The notes below the pieces were generated by a model. That model saw nothing but the letters and a program-made list of their open reading frames with translations. It had not been told where the DNA came from and searched no databases. This document shows positions 6,545-11,595 of a stretch of DNA of 11,595 nt, piece by piece. The translations under genes were made by a program, and so were the position numbers. Where the stretch lies: contig DNXB01000224.1 in the NCBI GenBank assembly GCA_003506995.1, forward strand, positions 1 to 11,595, read 5' to 3'. This DNA is from Verrucomicrobiales bacterium. GTDB lineage: Bacteria > Verrucomicrobiota > Verrucomicrobiia > Verrucomicrobiales > Verrucomicrobiaceae. Each line of letters starts with the position of its first letter. Positions within the stretch are counted from its first letter, which is position 1.

Positions 6545-6861
6545 AGCCCTGGCGCATTCACCCGGCAGCTCAAACGGAGCTGGAGGAAACTGCCGGGCAA
6601 TACCTGATGATTGATCAAGTACTCGCAGAGTCTTTCAATCATCAATATCTGACTTACCGGCAGCAGATCTGCGAGAACCCGCTGCTCTTCAACATCCGCG
6701 CGGGAATCGTCCGCCGGGTGAACCTGACGCCGCGGTTTGGCGAGTACTACCTCGCCTACATGCTGTGGCATGAGCAGGTCATCATCCTGGCCGTCGCGCA
6801 TGCGAAGCGCCGTCCGTATTACTGGCGGCATCGCATCAGCGAGTCGAAACAGATGTTCTGA
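6541..6861 (+). CDS. RelE/ParE-superfamily toxin
   Basis: This 106-residue basic protein is the toxin of the pair. Members of the superfamily either cleave mRNA at the ribosome (RelE type) or poison DNA gyrase (ParE type); sequence alone does not decide which. Visible features are the opening strand (WRIHPAAQTELEETAGQY), two amphipathic helices to about residue 45, the IVRRVNLTPRFGEYYLAYMLW strands at about 56-76, and the C-terminal IILAVAHAKRRPYYW motif at 81-95 that is typical of ParE-like members. The usual proline after the RF of the central strand is replaced by Gly-Glu. The ATG at 6541 is chosen because it gives the standard family length and a 4-base overlap with the antitoxin; the frame is open further upstream but that part is antitoxin shadow. 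The gene ends only six bases before the convergent sulfatase gene. Confidence 0.85.
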   Translation: MKPWRIHPAAQTELEETAGQYLMIDQVLAESFNHQYLTYRQQICENPLLFNIRAGIVRRVNLTPRFGEYYLAYMLWHEQVIILAVAHAKRRPYYWRHRISESKQMF

Positions 6862-6896
6862 GGCGGATCACTCCGCCGCCTTCTTTTTCTTCTTCC
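6861..6896 (+). terminator. candidate intrinsic terminator of the toxin-antitoxin operon
   Basis: AGGCGG (6861-6866) can pair with CCGCCT (6876-6881), or alternatively GGCGGA (6862-6867) with TCCGCC (6872-6877). The hairpin is followed at once by a T-rich tract (TCTTTTTCTTCTT). Placed directly after the toxin TGA, this has the form of a rho-independent terminator. It lies inside the 3' end of the sulfatase gene on the other strand, where the T-tract encodes a run of lysines. The T-tract is interrupted by C residues, so efficiency is uncertain. Confidence 0.5.
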
Positions 6897-8277
6897 CTTT
6901 GCCCTCGCCTTTCTGCTTCTCGCCGGAGGTGGGCTTGATCTCGGTTTCGGCGGCGGGGATGGCGGCGGCGAGTTTTGTTTTAATGTCGCTCATGCCGGCC
7001 TCAGCGGCGAGATTGGTCCACTCATACGGGTCTTTGCTGTGATCGTAGAGTTCTTCCGTGCCGTCGGCATAACGGATGTAGCGCCACTGGGCGTCGCGCA
7101 CGGCGTGGTGGCCCTTGCCATGGGTGCAGACGGCCACGCCTTCCCACTTGGCGGCGGGATCTTTGAGCAGCGGCATCAAACTCGCGCCTTTGACATGCTC
7201 CGGCATGGGCAGGCCGGTGATTTCGCAAAGCGTGGGATAGATGTTCATGTAATCCACGGGCGCGTTGGTTTTCGTGCCTGCTTTCGTCACACCGGGGACG
7301 ACCATGGCCATGCTGGTGCGCGTGGCCTCCTCCCACAGGCTGAATTTACGCCAATGCTCCTTCTCGCCGAGATGCCAGCCGTGGTCCGTCCACCAGACGA
7401 TGATGGTCTTGTCCTTGCGCGGGCTTTGGTCAAGTCCGTCGAGCAAGCGGCCCACTTGATCATCCAGGAAGGAGATGGTGGCGAGGTAGGCCTGCACCGC
7501 CTGCTGCCACTGGTCGCCTTTGAGCACGGCGGCGTGATCGCCCTCAGGCCCGGCCATTTTCACGCCCTGCGCCGGCACATCGGCCAGATCATTTTCTTTC
7601 GTCACCGGCAGCTTGATGTCGGACAGCGGGAAGCGGTCGAAATACTCACGCGGCACATACCACGGCAGGTGCGGTTTCACATAACCGACGGCCAGAAACA
7701 GCGGCTTGTCAGCAGGCGCGGTCTTGAGGTGGTTGATCGCCCAGTCGGTCAGCTTGTAATCGCCCATGTCGGCGGGCTTGGCATCGACCGGACCCCAGTC
7801 AAAGTGACCACGGTTGAGGCCGTTGAAGTTTTCCTCGTGCCCTTTGATCGAAGGAAACAGCCCGTCCCACTTCGTCCACGAGTCCTGGCGGCCCTCGGCG
7901 TTGAAGTTGTGGTAGATCTTGCCGCCACCGAGCGTGTTGTAGCCGTTGGCAAGGAAGTGGCGGTTGATCGTGCTCACATCCTTGAGCACGCCCTGCGCCG
8001 GATCGTTGTTGGTGTAAACTCCCGTCTGCCAGGGCCGCAGGCCGCTCATCAAAGCAGCACGCGAGGGATTGCAGGCGGGCGCGGCACAGTGCGAGTTCGT
8101 GAACGCGGTGCCGCGTGCCACGAGTCGGTCGATGTTCGGTGTTTTCGTCTGTGGATGACCGCCGAGGTAGCTGGTCCAGTCGTTCAGGTCATCGACGGCG
8201 ATGAAAAGCACATCCGGCTTCGAATCGGCAGCACAAACAGCGGTGGCAAGGAGGAAAAAGGCGAGAAGACGTTTCAT
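6868..8277 (-). CDS. exported sulfatase, iduronate-2-sulfatase-like (formylglycine type)
   Basis: This 469-residue arylsulfatase-superfamily enzyme would hydrolyse sulfate esters, probably on carbohydrates, outside the cytoplasm. A signal peptide covers residues 1 to about 17 (MKRLLAFFLLATAVCAA). The metal-binding VDDLND follows at 28-33. The maturation motif CNPSRAALMSG starts at Cys69, the residue converted to formylglycine by a maturase not seen here. VKPHLPW at 200-206 and TDHGWHLGE at 297-305 supply further metal and substrate ligands. The overall order (VDDLND, PNIDRL, CxPSR, DHGWHLGEK, then ELYDHSKDPYEWTNLA) matches the iduronate-2-sulfatase-like branch; the true substrate is unknown. 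The C-terminus ends in a low-complexity Gly/Lys tail. The start at 8277 is set by the signal peptide; an upstream in-frame extension is shadow. The sugar dehydrogenase gene lies 100 bases upstream on the same strand. Confidence 0.92.
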   Translation of the reverse strand: MKRLLAFFLLATAVCAADSKPDVLFIAVDDLNDWTSYLGGHPQTKTPNIDRLVARGTAFTNSHCAAPACNPSRAALMSGLRPWQTGVYTNNDPAQGVLKDVSTINRHFLANGYNTLGGGKIYHNFNAEGRQDSWTKWDGLFPSIKGHEENFNGLNRGHFDWGPVDAKPADMGDYKLTDWAINHLKTAPADKPLFLAVGYVKPHLPWYVPREYFDRFPLSDIKLPVTKENDLADVPAQGVKMAGPEGDHAAVLKGDQWQQAVQAYLATISFLDDQVGRLLDGLDQSPRKDKTIIVWWTDHGWHLGEKEHWRKFSLWEEATRTSMAMVVPGVTKAGTKTNAPVDYMNIYPTLCEITGLPMPEHVKGASLMPLLKDPAAKWEGVAVCTHGKGHHAVRDAQWRYIRYADGTEELYDHSKDPYEWTNLAAEAGMSDIKTKLAAAIPAAETEIKPTSGEKQKGEGKGKKKKKAAE

Positions 8278-8300
8278 GGCCCGCCTTGAACGCGGGCATG
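8278..8300 (-). promoter_or_regulatory. hairpin overlapping the sulfatase translation start
   Basis: On the minus strand GCCCGC (8297-8292) and GCGGGC (8284-8279) form a perfect 6-bp stem with a 7-base loop. The stem ends two bases before the sulfatase ATG. With one bulged C (8278), the preceding CAT (8300-8298) can also pair with the ATG itself (8277-8275). The only Shine-Dalgarno-like stretch, AAGGCGG, lies in the loop and 3' arm. The structure could limit initiation. Confidence 0.4.
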
Positions 8301-8328
8301 CACGCACTCTTGCAGCACGATGCGTCTC

Positions 8329-8381
8329 GTAGAAGAAGGCACCAGCCTTCCATCTGAAGGAACTCTCACGAGTTCTGCTAC
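8329..8381. repeat. REP/BIME-like element: two opposed GTAG-anchored hairpins
   Basis: On the plus strand GTAG (8329-8332), two bases, then arms GAAGGC (8335-8340) and GCCTTC (8345-8350) around loop ACCA. On the minus strand the mirror occurs: GTAG (8381-8378), two bases, then arms GAACTC (8375-8370) and GAGTTC (8365-8360) around loop GTGA. The two halves have identical geometry: GTAG, 2 bases, 6-bp perfect stem, 4-base loop. Nine bases separate them. This is the organisation of a bacterial interspersed mosaic element made of two inverted REPs. The right-hand GTAG supplies the TAG stop codon of the sugar dehydrogenase. GCCTTC can also pair with GAAGG at 8356-8360, giving an alternative fold. 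Confidence 0.65.
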
Positions 8382-9649
8382 TCCTGCGGCTCAAGCCGGT
8401 ACAGCGCCCCTTCCTGCGACAGCAGCACAGGTTCGCCCTCTGCATCAGATGTAACGAGCGTGGGGTTCAACTTATGCTCGGCTTCCTTCCGATGCAGCAC
8501 GCCTCGGCTCACCGGCAGGCCGCTGGCGGAGTCCATCATCAGCGCCCAGACCGTGCCATAGCCCCAGTCGGCAAAGACGAAGGCCCCATCGAGCTGCGGC
8601 AGCTTTTTCCCACGATAGAGCAGACCGCCGACGATGCAGATGCCCTCGCCGCGCATGCGGGTGTAGGCATGCACGGGGTCCGTCGTGGCGAGGTTCGGAA
8701 GATACGGGTGCGCATGAAAAACGCTCTGCGCCGGGCCGTCGCGATCGCTCCAGCCATAGTTTGCACCCCGTTCGACACGATTGATCTCCTCCCACAAGTC
8801 CTGGCCCACATCAGCGCACCAGAGCTGGCCGGAACGCGCGTCAAACGACAGCCCCCACGGATTGCGGAAGCCGAGCGCGAAGATTTCCCGCCGCACCGCC
8901 TGATCATTGGCAAAAGGATTGTCCGCCGGAATCGCATACGGCAGCACCCCGGTGCGACCATTCACATCAATGCGCAGTATTTTGCCATGCAGCAGCCACG
9001 GATTCTGCGCCAGGCGATACGGATCATCGCGCAGGCCGCCGTCACCGAGTGCGATGTAAAGACAGCCATCCGGCCCGAAGGCGATGTGTCCGCCCCAGTG
9101 GTCCGCCAGCGGCTGCGGGACTTCCATCAAGACTCGCTCCGTCTCCGGCAGCGCCACCGGCGCGGCGGCATCGCTCGCGCGCATCTCGCTGATCACGGTG
9201 CGGCGCGGCTCGTTCTGCGAGTAGCTGAGGTAAAAGGTGCGGTTCTCCGCGAAGCGCGGATGAAAGGCGATGCCATGCACGCCTTCCTCGAAAAGGACGA
9301 TGCCCTTCATCTTCTCGCGAAAATCGAGAAACGGCCGCCACTGGCCGCTGCCATCGAGCCGCACGGCGCAGAACTCACCGCGCTGCATGGCGATGACCTG
9401 CTCGCCGCTTTGATCCGGCAGCGTCGCCAGCATCACCGGCGAGTCGAACTCGCGGTCAAAGGCCAGTTGGCGCAGAATCAGGCCCGGAACGGGTTCCTCC
9501 GGGATCTCCAGCGGCGGAATGACCAGAGCCGCGGGCAAAGGCTGCGGCGCTTGGGTTTCAGGAACGGCCAGGCCATGGGAACTGGCCGCAAAACAGGCCG
9601 CCAGCGTCAGCGCAGGCAGCCACCATGGAAGAGTGAGTGATGTTTTCAT
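8378..9649 (-). CDS. PQQ-type glucose/sorbosone dehydrogenase family protein (probable lipoprotein)
   Basis: This 423-residue protein of the soluble glucose/sorbosone dehydrogenase (GSDH, PF07995-like) family is a six-bladed beta-propeller that usually binds PQQ and calcium and oxidises sugars outside the cytoplasm. Family motifs in order are GVHGIAFHPRF at 123-133, DHWGGHIAFGPDGCLYIALGDGG at about 183-205, ALGFRNPWGLSFD at 258-270, ADVGQDLWEEINRVERGANYGW at about 279-300, and GGLLYRGKKLPQLDGAFVFADWG at about 341-363. By alignment from memory with Acinetobacter soluble glucose dehydrogenase, His184 corresponds to its catalytic histidine and Arg262 to a cofactor-binding arginine. The signal peptide contains a lipobox (LAAC, Cys19), so surface or membrane anchoring is likely. 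The ATG at 9649 is chosen for the signal peptide; an in-frame ATG at 9790 would add 47 residues not typical of an export signal. Substrate and PQQ use are unproven. The sulfatase gene follows 100 bases downstream. Confidence 0.88.
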   Translation of the reverse strand: MKTSLTLPWWLPALTLAACFAASSHGLAVPETQAPQPLPAALVIPPLEIPEEPVPGLILRQLAFDREFDSPVMLATLPDQSGEQVIAMQRGEFCAVRLDGSGQWRPFLDFREKMKGIVLFEEGVHGIAFHPRFAENRTFYLSYSQNEPRRTVISEMRASDAAAPVALPETERVLMEVPQPLADHWGGHIAFGPDGCLYIALGDGGLRDDPYRLAQNPWLLHGKILRIDVNGRTGVLPYAIPADNPFANDQAVRREIFALGFRNPWGLSFDARSGQLWCADVGQDLWEEINRVERGANYGWSDRDGPAQSVFHAHPYLPNLATTDPVHAYTRMRGEGICIVGGLLYRGKKLPQLDGAFVFADWGYGTVWALMMDSASGLPVSRGVLHRKEAEHKLNPTLVTSDAEGEPVLLSQEGALYRLEPQE

Positions 9650-9796
9650 TGGGGGTGCCAGTGTTTGCTGCATGGACCATGCCATGCAGACCGTCAGCGC
9701 CCACGAATCGCTCAAAACACTTTCGTTGCAGACCACGGCAGACAATTCGGCCTGCACATTGAGATGTCGGACGGTTTGCGGCGTTTTCACTCCGGC
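9650..9796. other. divergent spacer between sugar dehydrogenase and membrane protein genes
   Basis: This 147-bp stretch must hold the promoters of both divergent genes. It contains a strong dyad at 9668-9689, listed separately. No convincing -35/-10 pair was found on either strand. Confidence 0.5.
9668..9689. promoter_or_regulatory. 22-bp inverted repeat, candidate operator
   Basis: CTGCATGG (9668-9675) is the exact reverse complement of CCATGCAG (9682-9689), with a 6-base centre. A second dyad, GCATGG-A-CCATGC (9670-9682), is nested within it. The site lies 19-40 bases upstream of the sugar dehydrogenase ATG in the divergent spacer. This is a usual place for a repressor operator or a leader hairpin. 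Confidence 0.45.
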
Positions 9797-10372
9797 ATGA
9801 CTCCCCTACTCCGCTCCACCCTGCACGGCTGCCTTGGCTTTGGCGCCGTGAGCGTCGCCGCTTATTCGATCTGGGCTTTTGTGCCGCGCCTCGCGGGCAG
9901 TGAGATCGGCATGTATGCGCTGATCGCGCTGGTGTATCTCGGCGGGGCCGGTCTGGCGCTGTGCGGGCTGTTGCAGGGAGAACACCGGCTCGGGCGCTTT
10001 TACCGCATGTTTTTGCCCGCGTTCCTCGGTTACGCGCTGCTGTGGAGCCTGGCGTGGTTTGTCATCAAAGGCCGGCCTGGGGAATGGGTCGGCGCGGCGG
10101 CGGGCACGTTGTTTTTCTCGTTCATGTGCTGGAACTCGCTGAAAAGGCCGTCCGGCTTCTGGATCGCGGCGCTGGTGCTGTTTGCGCTGCACACGGCGGG
10201 TTATTTCATCGGTGGCAAGTGGATGTACGGCGTTCTCGGGTCGGGAATCGAGGGCTGGGCGAAGCCGCAGGTCGCCATCGCGGCGAAACTGGGCTGGGGA
10301 TTGTTCCACGGGCTGGGTTTTGGCGCGGGAATCGGCTTTGCGCTGGGCTGGTGGCAGCGAAACCAGCATTGA
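9797..10372 (+). CDS. polytopic membrane protein of unknown function
   Basis: This 191-residue, very hydrophobic protein has about six predicted membrane segments, at roughly residues 8-29, 38-60, 73-91, 96-112, 120-141 and 161-187. Short loops are rich in Gly, Arg and Lys (GEHRLGRFYR, KGRPGEW, KRPSG). Aromatic residues cluster in the fourth to sixth segments (FFSFMCWNSL, GYFIGGKWMYG, GLFHGLGFGAGIGFALGWW). No catalytic or transport motif is recognised. The ATG at 9797 is preferred because the first membrane segment begins shortly after it; in-frame ATGs at 9764 and 9665 would add soluble residues. There is no Shine-Dalgarno sequence. It is divergent from the sugar dehydrogenase and 61 bases upstream of the amidotransferase gene on the same strand, so co-transcription with the latter is possible. 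Confidence 0.7.
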   Translation: MTPLLRSTLHGCLGFGAVSVAAYSIWAFVPRLAGSEIGMYALIALVYLGGAGLALCGLLQGEHRLGRFYRMFLPAFLGYALLWSLAWFVIKGRPGEWVGAAAGTLFFSFMCWNSLKRPSGFWIAALVLFALHTAGYFIGGKWMYGVLGSGIEGWAKPQVAIAAKLGWGLFHGLGFGAGIGFALGWWQRNQH

Positions 10373-10433
10373 GAATCTCATTCCACCGGTTGCACTCCTT
10401 CCACCGCCTGCCAAAGGTGGGTGCTCCTTCCTG
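10373..10433. other. short spacer, no clear signal
   Basis: The 61 bases before the amidotransferase gene contain two direct copies of TTCCACCG (10381-10388 and 10399-10406). A small dyad, TGAGA-A-TCTCA (10370-10380), overlaps the preceding stop codon. No terminator or Shine-Dalgarno sequence is visible. Confidence 0.4.
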
Positions 10434-11595
10434 ATGAGCGACCCAATCGGACACGAGTGCGGCATAGCAGTGGTGCGGCTGAAAAAGCCGCTTGGATACT
10501 TCTATCAAAAATACGGCAACGCCTTGTACGGCCTCGACGCCCTGCAGGCGCTCATGACCAAGCAGCGCAACCGCGGCCAGGACGGCTTCGGCATCGGCTG
10601 CAGCAAGCTCGGCATGCCGCCCGGCCTGCCCTACATGTTCCGCGAGCGCAGCACGGAGAGCGTGGAGCTCATTGGCCAGGCGTTTGAGGAAATGCGCAAG
10701 GACATGAAGCGCATCGCCCGCCGCATCGACAAGCAGCGCAAGGACGAGCGCGACCAGGAGGGCAAGGAGTTCATCGCCTTTGAAGAAGACCCCGAGGCCA
10801 TCAAGCGCGAGTTTGAGATGGCCGGGGAGATTTACATCGGCCATCTGCGTTACGGCACCAGCGGTGATTTCGGGAAAGGTGCGCTGCACCCCTACATGCG
10901 CCGCACCACCTGGCCCACGCGCACGCTGATGGTGATGGGCAATTTCAACCTCACCAACACGCGCGAGCTGAACCAGATCATGATGCAGCGCGGGCAGCAT
11001 CCCGTCTTTGGCACGGACACGCAGAGCGTGCTGGAGGAGATCGGCTTCCAGCTCGACGAGGCGCACACGAAGCTTTACCACGAGTTGCGCGACTCAGGCA
11101 TGCCCGGCACGGACATCCCGCAGCACATCAGCGAGAAGCTGGATGTGACCGAAGTGATCCGGGACTCCGCGAAGCGCTGGGACGGCGGCTATGCCATCGT
11201 CGGCGTGATCGGCAACGGCGACCTCTTCGTCATGCGCGACCCCAGCGGCATCCGCCCGTGCTATTACTATGAGAACGACGAGATCTTCACCATCGCCTCC
11301 GAGCGTGTGGCGCTGATGTCCGTGTTCGGCGTGAGCGAGGAGGAGGTCAAAAAACTGCCGCCCGCGCATGTCGCCGTGATCAAGGCCGACGGCGGCATGA
11401 CGATCAAGCCGTTCACCGAGCCGCGTGAGTTCAAACCCTGCTCCTTTGAGCGCATTTACTTCTCCCGGGGAAACGACTCCGCCATCTACCGCCAGCGCAA
11501 GGCGCTCGGCGAGCAGCTCGTGCCGCAGGTGGTGAAGGCCATCGAAAACGACTTCGAGCACACCGTGCTCAGCTTCATCCCGAACACCGCCGAGA
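10434..11595 (+). CDS. class II glutamine amidotransferase, long amidophosphoribosyltransferase-like (3' end outside window)
   Basis: The first 387 codons of an open frame running off the right edge encode an N-terminal-nucleophile glutamine amidotransferase joined to the start of a phosphoribosyltransferase-like domain. PurF enzymes transfer glutamine-derived ammonia to PRPP in the first step of purine synthesis. The nucleophile is Cys9 in HECGIA, after a short propeptide (MSDPIGHE) expected to be removed. Further motifs are KQRNRGQDGFGIG at 43-55, GHLRYGTSG at 136-144, GNFNLTN at 169-175, GTDTQSVLEE at 193-202, RDPSGIRP at 268-275 and ASER at 288-291. A highly charged helical insertion at about 84-128 is absent from short PurF. 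The closing part (IYFSRGNDSAIYRQRK, SFIPNTAE) matches the long, roughly 600-residue form annotated amidophosphoribosyltransferase in Bacteroidetes. Whether it is the housekeeping PurF or a paralogue cannot be told, so no symbol is given. Confidence 0.85.
   Translation, partial: MSDPIGHECGIAVVRLKKPLGYFYQKYGNALYGLDALQALMTKQRNRGQDGFGIGCSKLGMPPGLPYMFRERSTESVELIGQAFEEMRKDMKRIARRIDKQRKDERDQEGKEFIAFEEDPEAIKREFEMAGEIYIGHLRYGTSGDFGKGALHPYMRRTTWPTRTLMVMGNFNLTNTRELNQIMMQRGQHPVFGTDTQSVLEEIGFQLDEAHTKLYHELRDSGMPGTDIPQHISEKLDVTEVIRDSAKRWDGGYAIVGVIGNGDLFVMRDPSGIRPCYYYENDEIFTIASERVALMSVFGVSEEEVKKLPPAHVAVIKADGGMTIKPFTEPREFKPCSFERIYFSRGNDSAIYRQRKALGEQLVPQVVKAIENDFEHTVLSFIPNTAE

Noticed and set aside
7039..8289. 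416-codon open frame antisense to the sulfatase
   Set aside because: It lies fully opposite a gene with intact catalytic motifs. Long antisense frames are expected from GC-rich codon bias, and its translation has no domain features.
8474..9640. 388-codon open frame antisense to the sugar dehydrogenase
   Set aside because: Shadow of a well-supported gene. The translation is rich in Arg, His and Ala and shows no family motif.
10381..10433. Short direct repeats TTCCACCG as part of a CRISPR or iteron array
   Set aside because: There are only two 8-base copies with no regular spacing or further units.

Overview
The window looks like chromosomal DNA of a GC-rich bacterium of the Planctomycetes-Verrucomicrobia-Chlamydiae group, most likely Verrucomicrobiota (Prosthecobacter-like). 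This placement is inferred from four things. There is a formylglycine-type sulfatase of the iduronate-2-sulfatase-like kind abundant in that group. Almost none of the start codons has a clear Shine-Dalgarno sequence. The toxin-antitoxin pair is of the short 'addiction module component' type. The amidophosphoribosyltransferase-like protein is of the long form known from Bacteroidetes and related phyla. No rRNA, tRNA, CRISPR array or transposase gene is visible.

Layout from left to right. Positions 1-551 hold no convincing gene but several inverted repeats, and end at a membrane fatty acid desaturase (552-1754, +). That gene converges on a two-gene secreted module read leftwards: a 367-residue exported protein (2746-3849, -) whose stop overlaps the GTG start of a 332-residue exported protein with SbsA-type Ig-like domains (1751-2749, -). 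A 205-bp divergent spacer follows, carrying a REP-like twin hairpin and a candidate promoter. It leads to a bifunctional class A penicillin-binding protein (4055-6232, +). Thirty-nine bases later comes a type II toxin-antitoxin pair (6272-6544 and 6541-6861, +), with a candidate promoter of its own and a terminator-like hairpin plus T-tract.

The toxin gene converges, six bases apart, on an exported sulfatase (6868-8277, -). A PQQ-type sugar dehydrogenase (8378-9649, -) lies upstream of the sulfatase on the same strand. Both are predicted to act outside the cytoplasm and could be co-transcribed; the 100-bp gap between them carries a second, near-perfect REP/BIME-like element. To the right are a 191-residue polytopic membrane protein (9797-10372, +) and the first 387 codons of a long class II glutamine amidotransferase/PurF-like protein (10434 to the window end, +).

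No single pathway links the genes. The likely functional units are the secreted pair at 1751-3849, the toxin-antitoxin operon, and the sulfatase/sugar-dehydrogenase pair, which fits use of sulfated polysaccharides or sugars at the cell surface. The least ordinary signals lie in the non-coding DNA: two GTAG-anchored twin hairpins, a hairpin that can include the sulfatase start codon, a terminator T-tract that doubles as the lysine-rich tail of the sulfatase, and a promoter that would give a leaderless antitoxin mRNA.
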